Positions 50,969-59,882 of a stretch of 64,000 nucleotides of DNA are shown here, one piece after another. The notes under the pieces were generated by a model. It was not told the DNA's origin. It did not search any database and saw only the letters and a program-made list of their open reading frames with translations. Numbering within the stretch: the stretch's first letter is position 1; each line of letters starts with the position of its first letter. Position numbers and translations under genes: made by a program. Origin of the DNA: Benzoatithermus flavus (GTDB lineage Bacteria > Pseudomonadota > Alphaproteobacteria > Geminicoccales > Geminicoccaceae); NCBI RefSeq assembly GCF_037908215.1, contig NZ_JBBLZC010000003.1, positions 1-64,000 of the forward strand. The letters are read 5' to 3'.

Positions 50969-52000
50969 ATGCTGCCTCTGTCCGTGCTCGACCTTTCCTT
51001 CACCACCACGGCCACGTCCGGCGCGCAGGCGCTGCGGAACAGCCTCGATCTCGCCCGCCTCGCCGATCGCCTCGGCTACCGGCGCTACTGGGTGGCGGAG
51101 CACCACAACCTGCCCTCGGTCGCGAGCGGTGCTCCGGAGATCATGATCGGCGCCATCGCCGCCGCCACACATCACATCCGGGTCGGTGCCGGCGGGGTCA
51201 TGCTGCCGAACCATGCGCCGCTCATGGTGGCCGAGCGCTTCAAGGTGCTGGAAGCCCTATATCCCGGTCGGATCGATCTCGGCATCGGCCGCGCACCCGG
51301 CACGGACCCGCTCACCACCCTGGCGCTGCGCCGGCGGCAGGACGGCCGGGGGGAGGACGATTTCCTGGAGCGCTTCCAGGAGCTCATGCTCTGGAAGAGC
51401 GGGGCTTTCCCCGAGAATCATCCCTTCCGCAAGATCCGGGTGATGCCCGAGGACGTGCCGGTACCGCCGGTCTGGCTCCTGGGCTCGGGCGAGTACAGCG
51501 CCCGGCTCGCGGGCGAGGTCGGCCTCGGCTTCGCCTTCGCGCACCATTTCGCGAGCCTCGAGGCCGAGGAGGCGATGGAGCTCTACCGGGAGAGCTTCCG
51601 GCCCTCGACCTGGCTCGAGCGGCCGTACGCCATCCTCGCCACGGCCGTGGTCTGTGCCGACAGCGACGAGGCGGCCGAACGGCTCGCCGCGACGGCCGAT
51701 CACGCCTATATCCGCCGGTGGCGTGGCGACTACGGTCCCCTGGTGAGCCCGGAGGAGGCCCTGGCCTACCGCTACACGCCGAGCGAGGAGGAGGCGCGCC
51801 GCGCGAACCGGCGCCGCCTCTTCGTCGGCAGCCCGGACACGGTCGCGCGGCACCTCGGCGCGTTCGCGCGAGCGGTGCGGGCGGACGAGATCATGGTCAC
51901 GACCGCGATCTTCGACCACGCCGCGCGCAAGCGCTCGTACGAGCTCTTCGCCCGGGCCTTCGGGCTCGTTCCTCCTGCTACCTCCCAGGGCACGCCATGA
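50969..52000 (+). CDS. LLM-class flavin-dependent oxidoreductase
   Basis: The 343-residue protein is a bacterial-luciferase-like TIM-barrel flavoenzyme. It opens LPLSVLDLSFTTTATSGAQA and shows RYWVAEHHNLPSVASGAPEI, which is the conserved AEHH motif. IRVGAGGVMLPNHAPLMVAE and RIDLGIGRAPGTDPLTTLAL follow, with the C-terminal FVGSPDTVARHLGAFARAVR. The MsnO8/YhbW subgroup of this family has this signature. It uses reduced FMN, and the substrate is unknown. The ATG at 50969 matches the family N-terminus. Its stop overlaps the sirtuin start by 4 bp, so the genes are coupled. Confidence 0.92.
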   Translation: MLPLSVLDLSFTTTATSGAQALRNSLDLARLADRLGYRRYWVAEHHNLPSVASGAPEIMIGAIAAATHHIRVGAGGVMLPNHAPLMVAERFKVLEALYPGRIDLGIGRAPGTDPLTTLALRRRQDGRGEDDFLERFQELMLWKSGAFPENHPFRKIRVMPEDVPVPPVWLLGSGEYSARLAGEVGLGFAFAHHFASLEAEEAMELYRESFRPSTWLERPYAILATAVVCADSDEAAERLAATADHAYIRRWRGDYGPLVSPEEALAYRYTPSEEEARRANRRRLFVGSPDTVARHLGAFARAVRADEIMVTTAIFDHAARKRSYELFARAFGLVPPATSQGTP

Positions 52001-52725
52001 AGCGCTACCCGACCGACGGGCTGATCGTCGTCCTGACCGGTGCCGGCATCTCGGCCGAATCCGGGCTCGCCACCTTCCGGGGTGCCGGCGGCCTGTGGGA
52101 AGGGCACCGGGTCGAGGACGTGGCGACACCCGAGGCGTTCGCCCGTAATCCCGCCCTCGTCCAGCGCTTCTACAATCTGCGCCGGGCACAGCTCCGCGAT
52201 CCCGCCGTCCGCCCCAACGCGGCGCACCGGGCCTTGGCCCGCCTCGAGCGGGAATGGCCCGGCGAGGTGCTCGTCGTCACCCAGAACGTGGACGACCTCC
52301 ACGAGCGCGCCGGCACCAGGAACCTGATCCACATGCACGGCGAGCTCCTGCGGGCCTTGTGCCTCGCCTGCAACGACTCCATGCCCTGGAGCGAGGATCT
52401 CTCGCCGGAAGCCGTCTGCCCGAGCTGCGGCGGCAAGGGCGGGCTGCGGCCCGACATCGTCTGGTTCGGCGAGATGCCCTACCGCATGGACGAGATCTAC
52501 GATGCGCTGACGCGCTGCGCCCTGTTCCTCTCGATCGGCACCTCGGGCCAGGTCTATCCGGCGGCGGGCTTCGTCGAGGTGGTGCGCGAGAGCGGCGAAG
52601 CACCCACGATCGAGATCAACCTCGAGCCCTCGGCCACGCGCTCGCGCTTTTCGGAGCATCGCTCGGGAGCGGCGGGCGAGCTCGTACCGGCGCTCGTCGA
52701 CGAGCTGCTGGCGCAGGCCTCCTGA
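51997..52725 (+). CDS. cobB: Sirtuin NAD-dependent protein deacylase (CobB)
   Basis: The 242-residue sirtuin has the NAD-binding GAGISAESGLATFRG at about residues 15-29, TQNVDDLHERAG near 95, and the catalytic His in HMHGEL. Four zinc cysteines are in CLACND and CPSCGG. The acyl-lysine channel segment is RPDIVWFGEMPY. SIGTSGQVYPAAGF and IEINLEP complete the Rossmann half. The Tyr/Arg pair of class III desuccinylases is not obvious near GGLWEGHRVEDVAT, but R and Y residues (RFYNLRRAQ) nearby allow it. It removes acyl groups from lysines such as those of acetyl-CoA synthetase. It is coupled to the LLM oxidoreductase gene. Confidence 0.93.
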   Translation: MKRYPTDGLIVVLTGAGISAESGLATFRGAGGLWEGHRVEDVATPEAFARNPALVQRFYNLRRAQLRDPAVRPNAAHRALARLEREWPGEVLVVTQNVDDLHERAGTRNLIHMHGELLRALCLACNDSMPWSEDLSPEAVCPSCGGKGGLRPDIVWFGEMPYRMDEIYDALTRCALFLSIGTSGQVYPAAGFVEVVRESGEAPTIEINLEPSATRSRFSEHRSGAAGELVPALVDELLAQAS

Positions 52726-52802
52726 TCGGGTGTGACGCTGGACAAGACGGGCGCGGGCGCCCACGATCCGGGCTCGCGCCCTCTCGGTGCTGAGGAGCCG
52801 GC

Positions 52803-53930
52803 ATGTCCTTGAGCACGGATGCGATCGACCTGACCCGACGGCTGCTGCGCCTCGACACCATCAACCCGCCGGGTGGCGAGGAGGCAGCGATCGCGCTTTT
52901 GGGTGGCCTTCTGGAGGCGGCCGGGTTCACGACCCGCCGCGTCGATCTCGCTCCCGGCCGGCCCAACCTGATCGCCCGCCTGTCCGGCAGCGATCCGGAC
53001 GCGCCGGCACTTGGCCTCACCGGCCATGTCGACATCGTGCCCCTGGGCGAAGCTCCCTGGCGGCACGACCCGTTCGCCGGCGAGACCGACGGCGACCGCC
53101 TCTACGGCCGCGGCTCGGCCGACATGAAGAGCGGTGTCGCGGCCATGGTGGTGGCGGCGCTCGCGGTGGCGCGCGAGAAGGGACGCCGTGCCGGGCTCGA
53201 GCTCGTCCTGACCGCGGGCGAAGAGACCGGCTGTGCCGGAGCGAAGCGCATCGTCGAGACGCCACGGACGCTCGGCCGGGTAGGGGCGCTCGTCGTGGGC
53301 GAGCCCACGGGGCTCTCGCCCGGGCTCGGCCATCGCGGGGTGATCTGGCTGCGGTTCCACTTCAAGGGCCGGAGCGCGCACGCCTCCATGCCGCACGAAG
53401 GCGACAATGCCGTGCTCAAGGCGGCCCGGGCCGCCGTGCGGCTCGCTCACCACGATTTCGGCGGCGCCTGCCATCATGCGCTGGGCCGCCCGACTCTCAA
53501 TCTCGGCCGGATCGAAGGCGGCTGCAACCTGAACTCGGTGCCGGACAGGGCCGTGCTCGGCATCGACATCCGGCCGATCCCGGGTCAGACCAGCGCTGCC
53601 ATCGTGGCCGAGCTCTCGGCCTTGTGCCCGGAAGCCGAGATCGAGATCCTGAGCGACTGCCCGCCTTTGTGGAGCGCGGGCCGGGACGACTGGCTCGCCC
53701 AGGTGATGGAGCGCACCCGCGCGGTGACGGGAAGGGCGGTCGATCCGGCACCCGTTCCGTTCGCGACCGATGCGGGCTTTCTGGCCCCCGCCTATGGCGG
53801 CGTGCCGACCGTGATCCTCGGCCCCGGCGAGACCGAGCAGGCGCACAAGACCGACGAGTGGTGCTCGCTGACCCGGATCGGGCAGGCGGCCGAGCTCTAT
53901 CGCGATCTTGCCGCTGCCTGGTGCCGCTGA
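52803..53930 (+). CDS. M20-family metallohydrolase (ArgE/DapE-like deacylase)
   Basis: The 375-residue protein is a di-zinc M20 hydrolase. The first metal His/Asp is in LGLTGHVDIVPLGE, the bridging Asp in GRGSADMKSGVAAMVVA, the catalytic Glu-Glu in LTAGEETGCAGAKR, and further ligands in VGEPTGLSPGLGHRG and ILGPGETEQAHKTDEWC. The dimerisation lid begins at WLRFHFKGRSAHASMPHEGD. This is the ArgE/DapE subgroup, which cleaves N-acyl amino acids or related amides. The substrate is not predictable, because no biosynthetic genes surround it. The ATG at 52803 has GAGGAGCCGGC before it. Confidence 0.9.
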   Translation: MSLSTDAIDLTRRLLRLDTINPPGGEEAAIALLGGLLEAAGFTTRRVDLAPGRPNLIARLSGSDPDAPALGLTGHVDIVPLGEAPWRHDPFAGETDGDRLYGRGSADMKSGVAAMVVAALAVAREKGRRAGLELVLTAGEETGCAGAKRIVETPRTLGRVGALVVGEPTGLSPGLGHRGVIWLRFHFKGRSAHASMPHEGDNAVLKAARAAVRLAHHDFGGACHHALGRPTLNLGRIEGGCNLNSVPDRAVLGIDIRPIPGQTSAAIVAELSALCPEAEIEILSDCPPLWSAGRDDWLAQVMERTRAVTGRAVDPAPVPFATDAGFLAPAYGGVPTVILGPGETEQAHKTDEWCSLTRIGQAAELYRDLAAAWCR

Positions 53931-54005
53931 CGGGCCCTGCACGGAGGCCGGGCCCGGATCGAAGGTGACACGATGACGATCTGAGACATCCCGAGGAGGC
54001 ATCGC

Positions 54006-54647
54006 ATGGCAGCGCCCGTCGTCTACGGCCCCGGTGTGAGCACCTATGTCCGCACGGTCCGCCTCACGCTCGAGGAGAAGGCGCTCGAGTACCGGCTCGT
54101 CGAGGTCGACCTCCTGAAGGGCGAGCACCAGGAGCCGGCGCATCGAGCCCGCCATCCGTTCGGCAAGGTGCCGGTGCTCGAGCACGACGGCTACAGCCTC
54201 TACGAGACCAGCGCCATCACGCGCTACCTTGACGCGGCCTTCCCCGAGGTATCGCTGACCCCGACCGATCCGCGCCAGATCGGCCGGATGCAGCAGGCCA
54301 TCGCCGTCGTCGACGCCTATGTCTACAAGGCTCTCGTCACCGACATCGTGATCCCGCGCGTGCTCGTGCCGATGACGGGCGGCACTCCCGACGAGGCCGC
54401 CATCCAGGGCGCGCTGCCGATGGCGGAGCTGTGCTTACGCGTTCTCGACGAGCTGCTGGAGGGCGTCTCCTATCTCTCCGGCGGCGGGCTCGGCCTCGCC
54501 GATCTCCATCTCGCACCGATTCTCGCCTATTTCAGCCGCACCCCGGAGGGCGGGCGCCTGCTTCCCTCGTATCCGAACCTGCAGCGCTGGTGGGGCGGCA
54601 TCGCCTCGCGCGAGAGCATGGCGCGCACCCAGCCCGGCCTCGGCTGA
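54006..54647 (+). CDS. Glutathione S-transferase family protein
   Basis: The 213-residue protein has an N-terminal thioredoxin-fold GST domain (VVYGPGVSTYVRTVRLTLEE, FGKVPVLEHDGYSLYETSAI with the cis-Pro VPVL and the ESxAI-type glutathione contact) and a C-terminal helical domain (residues ~90-205) with GLGLADLHLAPILAYFSRTP. The order matches soluble proteobacterial GSTs. The substrate is unknown. An AGGAGG ribosome site lies at 53994-53999, directly before the ATG. It is a single gene on its strand after the M20 hydrolase. Confidence 0.92.
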   Translation: MAAPVVYGPGVSTYVRTVRLTLEEKALEYRLVEVDLLKGEHQEPAHRARHPFGKVPVLEHDGYSLYETSAITRYLDAAFPEVSLTPTDPRQIGRMQQAIAVVDAYVYKALVTDIVIPRVLVPMTGGTPDEAAIQGALPMAELCLRVLDELLEGVSYLSGGGLGLADLHLAPILAYFSRTPEGGRLLPSYPNLQRWWGGIASRESMARTQPGLG

Positions 54648-54884
54648 GACGGGGCGGCCGTCCGACGGCTTCACGGCCGCATCCATCGCGCTCGACCTCT
54701 TCGACGGCCGCACGCACCACACGTCCGCACCATCCGACACTCCCGATTTCTGCCGCGTCGTGTTGCTGTCGGAGAACGCGACCGGATGGGCCGGACTGGC
54801 ATCGTGCCCGGCATCGTGCTAGGATTCACCGATTGGATTAGACGATAGAATGATCGGGAATCTTGGGGAGACATCAGGAGGCGA

Positions 54885-55388
54885 ATGGTGAATAGAAGGG
54901 ATCTTTTTTCTACCGTTCTGGCCGCTATCGGTTCTGCGACCATGGCGGATGGTGCCAAGGCAGGCAATCCACAAGACATTGCTCTCAATCTCTATTGGAG
55001 CGCGCCGAGCAATGACTATGCCACGGTGACCCCACAACAGAGTAATCTTGGCCCGGATTATCAGCCCATCAGCGTGGAGGGCTATATCTGGCTGGTCCAG
55101 AGGCCTGACACGCTGCCGCTCAGGCTCTACTGGAGCGCGGCGCGCGGCGACTATGCCACCGTGGCATCGCCGCAGAGCAGCCTTACCCTGCAGAACGCGG
55201 GTTACCAGCTGCTTAGCATAATGGGCTACATCTACGCGACCCAGAGGCCCGGCACGGTGCCGCTCAGGCTCTACTGGAGCGCGGCGCGCGGCGACTATGC
55301 CACCGTGGCATCGCCGCAGAACGGCCTCAACCTGCAGAACGCGGGCTACAGACCTCTTCGGAGAGAGGGCTACGTCTTTCCACCTTGA
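54885..55388 (+). CDS. Secreted protein made of three tandem ~48-residue repeats
   Basis: The 167-residue protein starts with an export signal (VNRRDLFSTVLAAIGSATMA, containing an RR pair, then DGAKA). Three repeats follow: LNLYWSAPSNDYATVTPQQS ..., LRLYWSAARGDYATVASPQS ... and LRLYWSAARGDYATVASPQN. Each continues through an AGYxxLxxxGYIY-type segment and a QRPGT turn. The pattern LYW...GDYATV...GYxxLxxxGY resembles short beta-trefoil-like or DUF5648-like repeats found in exported proteins. Repeats 2 and 3 are almost identical at DNA level. No partner gene is evident. Function is unknown. Confidence 0.7.
   Translation: MVNRRDLFSTVLAAIGSATMADGAKAGNPQDIALNLYWSAPSNDYATVTPQQSNLGPDYQPISVEGYIWLVQRPDTLPLRLYWSAARGDYATVASPQSSLTLQNAGYQLLSIMGYIYATQRPGTVPLRLYWSAARGDYATVASPQNGLNLQNAGYRPLRREGYVFPP
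55114..55320 (+). repeat. Two exact 63-bp copies at 144-bp spacing inside the repeat gene
   Basis: Bases 55114-55176 and 55258-55320 are identical, starting tgccgctcaggctctactgg. The spacing of 144 bp equals 48 codons, so the second and third protein repeats arose by recent in-frame duplication or are kept identical by gene conversion. Confidence 0.9.
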
Positions 55389-55655
55389 GCGCGATCAAAG
55401 CCGGGCGCCTCTGCTGATCTGGAGCGCACCACGGCATCGTCGCCGTAGCGCAGGCGGGCGGTAGCAAAGCAGGTCGATGGTACCGCTGCCGGTATTTTTC
55501 CCCCTTTTCCCTCTCTTCAAGTCCTTCTTGTGACTCGACTCACAGCTTGGAGCGCTCTTTTGCGGCAAGCTGGCGGGATGTGTTCGGGATAGCCCGGAAC
55601 CCGCCTCTGAAGGGCGCCACGAGTGAGCCGGGCTCGGGTCCGAGGAGGAGTGCCC

Positions 55656-56555
55656 ATGCCTGCAGAAGACGATGAACCGCTCGGAGCCGGGAATAATCCG
55701 GCGGGCGAGGTGTTATCCATGTGCCTGCAGGAGCGGACACCCCTTTCCGTCATCGTCCCGATCCGCGCGCAAGCGCGAAAGCCGAGCCCGTTCGGGAGAA
55801 GCACGATGCTGCCTTCTCGCCAGCAGAGCCGTTCCCGCACCGGCGTGGCGGTCGTCGCCGAGCTGCCGCTGCGGCGGGCCGGCACGCTCGATTTTGTACG
55901 CCTGCATGCCCATGCGCCGGCGCGTGCCTTCGACGGTGCCGCCGACCTGCTGGCCCAGGGACCCGCGGTCCTGAGCAGGCTGTTCTGCGTCATTCTCAAC
56001 GTCGGCAGCCGCTCGGTCGCCGGAGCTGCGAACGGCGGTCCGATCGGGCAGCTACGCCGCGCTCTGCCCGACGGTGTGGCGATCGTCGTCCTGTCGGACC
56101 GCGAGGAGATCGAGGAGATCGTCGCCGCGTTCCATTATGGCGCTCGAGGATTCATTCCGTCCAGCTTCGAGCCCGAGGTCGCGAGCGAAGCTCTAGGCAT
56201 CGTGCTCGCCGGCGGCACCTTCTTCCCGGCCTCCGCCCTGCTGCGCCTGCGCCGCGCCGAACCCCGCCTCGCGGTCGACCGACAGAAGCCCGAGACGTGT
56301 CGGAAGGGCGATCATTGGCCGCCTCGTCAGCTTGCCGTCCTGAAGCTGCTGGTCCAGGGCAAGGTCAACAAGGAGATCGCCCACGAGCTCGGGATCGAGG
56401 AGAGCACGGTCAAGATCCATGTCTGGCATCTCATGCGCCGGCTGGGAGTGAGCAACCGCACCCAGGCGGCCCTGCGCACCCGCCAGCTCGGCATCCTCGG
56501 TCACGAGCCGGGGAAAGAGCCGCGGGCAGTGGAGGAGCATGCCGCGGCAGCGTGA
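55656..56555 (+). CDS. LuxR-type regulator with receiver-like N-terminal domain
   Basis: The 299-residue protein ends in a LuxR/FixJ helix-turn-helix (RQLAVLKLLVQGKVNKEIAH, ELGIEESTVKIHVWHLMRRL, GVSNRTQAALRTRQ). The middle (VAIVVLSDREEIEEIVAAFH, YGARGFIPSSFEPEVASEAL) resembles the second half of a response-regulator receiver. The acidic pocket and phosphoacceptor Asp expected earlier (around ILNVGSRSVAG) are missing, so it is probably not phosphorylated in the usual way. The ATG at 55656 has AGGAGG at 55643-55648. No histidine kinase is adjacent. It is likely an orphan transcription factor, possibly for nearby exported-protein genes. Confidence 0.8.
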   Translation: MPAEDDEPLGAGNNPAGEVLSMCLQERTPLSVIVPIRAQARKPSPFGRSTMLPSRQQSRSRTGVAVVAELPLRRAGTLDFVRLHAHAPARAFDGAADLLAQGPAVLSRLFCVILNVGSRSVAGAANGGPIGQLRRALPDGVAIVVLSDREEIEEIVAAFHYGARGFIPSSFEPEVASEALGIVLAGGTFFPASALLRLRRAEPRLAVDRQKPETCRKGDHWPPRQLAVLKLLVQGKVNKEIAHELGIEESTVKIHVWHLMRRLGVSNRTQAALRTRQLGILGHEPGKEPRAVEEHAAAA

Positions 56556-56822
56556 GCGTGCCGACCCAAAAGGCGAGCCGATGCTCGCCCGGCGGTGATC
56601 GAAGGTTTTTTCGAACAGGACGGTCACCTGCCGCGCAGGGATCGGCGATGCGCGATAGTAGTAGCTCAGCGGGCACGGGTGCTCAAACGATGGTTCTCGC
56701 GGATAGAGAACATTTATGAGACAAAAACGGGGTGAGCTCGTTCTTTCGGTTCGCGAGCAGCCACCGGTCCGATCGCCGGACGCTCCGGAAGAGAGCCGGG
56801 GATCCGGCCGCAGCGGGCGGCG

Positions 56823-59405
56823 CTAGCCCCCTGGAGCCGTCCTGCAGCCCTCGCCGAAGCGGGTCGCGAGCCTCGGCCCGACCGGGGCCGTCGGCGCACG
56901 ATCCGGGTCAACATAAGCGCCGGGGAGCGGCTTTGCCGGATCGCGCGGCAGACCGCCCCGACCCATGGCGGTGAAGCTGCTGGCCGTAGCGCTCCGCCGG
57001 GCGGCGCAGCTCTCCCGCAGCAGGTTGTCGGCATTCAGGAACACGCCCTGTGGCACCGTCAGCTCGGAGCCGATCTCGTTCTCGGGCGTCACGCCCGCCA
57101 CCAGGCTGTCGGACGAGATCACGGTCGTGCCGCCGAACAGCTGCACGGCGCTGATGCCCTCGAGCAGCCGCCCGGTCTCGGTGAGGGAGGCCACCCGGCT
57201 GTTGTTGAAGGCGATCAGAGGAGCCTGCAGCGTGATCACGCTCCTGCCCGCCTCGGGCAGGAGACCCGTCGAGATCAGCTCGGCATCGCGCAGGCGGATC
57301 AGATCCGAGGCGACGTCGATCCGGCCCCCCTGGCTGCCGGCGCCTACCGTGCGGATGCTTGCGCCTTCCACCTCCAGGGTGTCGGCCGTGAGCTGCACGT
57401 CCCCGGCGGGGCCGGTGCCGGTGCCGGAGGAGCTGATCTCGCCGCCGTCGCGCACGATCAGGCTCGTGGCGTCGATGGACACGTTCCCGGCAGCACCGGT
57501 CGCGTCCTCGCTGTTGGTCTGCACCGTCCCGCCGTTCGAGATCGTCAGGCGACCGGCACGGATGGAAACCTCGCCGGCATCGCCCGGCCCGAAGGTCGCG
57601 CTGCTGATCTGGCCGGTGTCGCGCAGCTCGATGCTGCCGGCTCCGACCGTCACCCGGCCGGCATCGCCGGTGGAGCGAGCCGCGGCCCGGCTGAAGATGC
57701 CGGTCGCGAGAGTCGATGCGGGGTCGCCGGTGACGGTCAGATGGCCGGCGGTGACCGCGACCTCGCCGGCATCACCCGCCCCGAAGGTGGAGCTGCTGAT
57801 CTGGCCGGTATCCTGCAGCTCGATGCTGTCGGCTCCGACCGTCACCCGGCCGGCCGGGCCGGTCGAGCCGGATGCCGCATCGCTGGAAATGCTGGTGAGG
57901 TTGAACGGCGCTGCGGGGTCGCCGGTGATGCTCAGACGACCGGTGGTCACCGCCACCTCGCCGGCGCTGCCCGGCCCGAAGGTGGAGCTGCTGATCTGGC
58001 CGGTGTAGCGCAGCTCGATGCTGTCGGCGTCCACCGTCACCCGGCCGGCATTGCCGGTCGAGCGGGGGGCGGCCCGGCTGAGAATGCCGGTGACGAAGGA
58101 CGATGATGGATCGCCGGTGACGGTCAGATGGCCGGCGGTGACCATGACCTCGCCGGCATCGCCCGAGCCGAAGGTGGTGCTGCTGATCACGCCGGTAGCG
58201 CGGAGCTCGATGGTGTCGGCCTTGACCGTCACCCGGCCGGCATCGCCGGTCGAGCCGAGCTCGGCAGGGCTGAAAATGCCGGTCACGAGAAACGATGCGG
58301 GGTCGCCGGTGACGGTCAGATGGCCGGCGGTGACCGCGACCTCGCCGGCCCTGCCGGAGCCGAAGGTGGCGCTGCTGATCTGACCGGCATCGCGCAGCTC
58401 GATGCTGTCGGCGTCCACCGTCACCCGGCCGGCATTGCCCGTATCGAACGTGCTGGCCGTCACCCACGAGCCGTCGGCGAGGCTCACGTCCCCGGCCCGG
58501 ATCGCGACCCCGCCTTCGGCGTTCGCCCTGCCGAAATTGTCGGCGAAAACATACGAGCTGTTTTCGGCCACGAGCCGGCCGCCCTGGATCCGGATCGTGC
58601 CGCCACCATCGCCGCTCGCGATCACCGAAGCCTCGCCGCTCAGATGCACCACCCCGGAGACGGCGCCGGTGGCCTTACCCGTCTTGACCGCGACCGCGCC
58701 GGGACCGCCCAGGGCCGCCAGGGTGATCCGCCCCGCCCGCGCCCGAACGGTGCCGGGCTCGTCGGCGAACTCGGTGCCGTTCGCGATGCCGTCGCTGTTG
58801 CCCCGGATCGTGACGTCGCCGCCCGTGAGCGAGAGCGCCTGGCCTTCCGGCACGTCGAGCACGCTCCGGTCGACCGTGACCGGTGCCGGACGAGCGCCTA
58901 AGAACCCGAACGCCTGCGGGGCAGCGACCGAGAGCACGCTCCCGCCCGGCTCGCGCGCGCTGAACACCGCCCCGTCGGCAAAGCGCAGCTCGTCGGCGGT
59001 GCTGGCGTGGAACGAGCCCTTCACGTCCAGCTTCGCGTTGGGGCCGAACAGGATGCCGGCTGGGTTGAGCAGCCACAGGTCGGCGCCGGGGACCTTGGAG
59101 CGCAGGGTGCCATCGATGGTGGATGGCGCGCCGCCGGTGACCCGGCCGATGATGTTCTTGAGCCCCGAAGGCCCGGTGAAGGTGACCCGCTGCCCCTCTT
59201 CGACCCCGAAGCGGGCGAAGCTGTGGAACAGGTTCTGGCCGCGGATCCGGCCGAGCCGGGCGGGGATGGTGACCTCCGGGCCGGCAAGGCGCAGCCTGGG
59301 CCCGAGCGTGCCGTCGGTCGCCACCTCGGCCGCGCCCGCGACCGGCCACAGCAGCGTGCCCAGCGCGAGCCCGACGAGCCGGCCGTAGTCCCTGCGGTGC
59401 GCCAT
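56823..59405 (-). CDS. Two-partner-secretion exoprotein (filamentous-haemagglutinin-type TpsA)
   Basis: The 860-residue protein has a signal peptide (GLALGTLLWPVAGAAEV), then a haemagglutination-activity TPS domain (residues ~25-290): RIRGQNLFHSFARFGVEEGQ, NIIGRVTGGAPSTIDGTLRS, ADLWLLNPAGILFGPNAKLD. The NPNG-like motif in NPAGI is typical. A right-handed beta-helix follows, with about 4.5 repeats of 64 residues (GRVTVDADSIELRDTGQISS, AGEVAVTAGHLTVTGDP...). The C-terminus ends with cysteines (RESCAARRS ... GEGCRT), as in secreted filamentous proteins of cyanobacterial and alphaproteobacterial type. No TpsB transporter gene lies in the window. The start at 59405 has GGAAG before it. Confidence 0.88.
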   Translation of the reverse strand: MAHRRDYGRLVGLALGTLLWPVAGAAEVATDGTLGPRLRLAGPEVTIPARLGRIRGQNLFHSFARFGVEEGQRVTFTGPSGLKNIIGRVTGGAPSTIDGTLRSKVPGADLWLLNPAGILFGPNAKLDVKGSFHASTADELRFADGAVFSAREPGGSVLSVAAPQAFGFLGARPAPVTVDRSVLDVPEGQALSLTGGDVTIRGNSDGIANGTEFADEPGTVRARAGRITLAALGGPGAVAVKTGKATGAVSGVVHLSGEASVIASGDGGGTIRIQGGRLVAENSSYVFADNFGRANAEGGVAIRAGDVSLADGSWVTASTFDTGNAGRVTVDADSIELRDAGQISSATFGSGRAGEVAVTAGHLTVTGDPASFLVTGIFSPAELGSTGDAGRVTVKADTIELRATGVISSTTFGSGDAGEVMVTAGHLTVTGDPSSSFVTGILSRAAPRSTGNAGRVTVDADSIELRYTGQISSSTFGPGSAGEVAVTTGRLSITGDPAAPFNLTSISSDAASGSTGPAGRVTVGADSIELQDTGQISSSTFGAGDAGEVAVTAGHLTVTGDPASTLATGIFSRAAARSTGDAGRVTVGAGSIELRDTGQISSATFGPGDAGEVSIRAGRLTISNGGTVQTNSEDATGAAGNVSIDATSLIVRDGGEISSSGTGTGPAGDVQLTADTLEVEGASIRTVGAGSQGGRIDVASDLIRLRDAELISTGLLPEAGRSVITLQAPLIAFNNSRVASLTETGRLLEGISAVQLFGGTTVISSDSLVAGVTPENEIGSELTVPQGVFLNADNLLRESCAARRSATASSFTAMGRGGLPRDPAKPLPGAYVDPDRAPTAPVGPRLATRFGEGCRTAPGG
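57555..58440 (-). repeat. About 4.5 tandem 192-bp units in the exoprotein gene
   Basis: Each unit encodes 64 residues (one unit 65), from GNAGRVTV to FSxAxxxST. The copies keep GRVTV, IELRDTGQISS, AGEVAVTAGHLTVTGDP and GIFS but vary at single positions, so the array is older than the 63-bp copies in the repeat gene at 54.9 kb. Such units form successive coils of a beta helix. Confidence 0.8.
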
Positions 59406-59882
59406 CGCGCTTCCCTCTCTACCGCCGCATCCCAACCGGACATCCTTCCCTACGCCGCTGCGGAGCACAAGCGCCGGTTCGGCAGCAGATCGGCCGCACG
59501 GCGGCAGTCCGATCGAGGCTCGCTCCAGTCTGTGGTGGTCTTGGTGGGACCGCATCGGCCGTGAGCCGGTCACCTGTGACCGAGATCATTCCGGGAATCC
59601 GGGATCTCTCCGCAGCATCTCCTGTGTCGCTTCCCATCATCACCGGTCGCCTCCGATCACGACCGGCTCACCTGTGATCGTTGGCACTCGGGCGATCATT
59701 GCGGATGGCGCGCGGCTTGTGTATTGGTTCGCGGCGTGCGGCAGAGCGGTTTCGCCGACCGTCGGAGGGGCAGGACGCCGACCTCATGGAGTCCCACCTG
59801 ATGGACCGAGCAGGCCGAGCCGCTATCCACGTTGCGGCGAGGGCGGCGATTCTTGCTTGACCTTCCAGTCACTGGAAGCTGC
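59406..59882. other. Long intergenic region with palindromes between the exoprotein and copper genes
   Basis: No gene is supported. It contains the perfect palindrome ggtcacctgtgacc (59568-59581) and a related half-degenerate copy, ggctcacctgtgatc (59665-59679). The palindrome attccgggaat is at 59588-59598. Such dyads are candidate operators for the divergent exoprotein or copper operons. The stretch 59690-59880 has no further structure that I can support. Confidence 0.45.
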
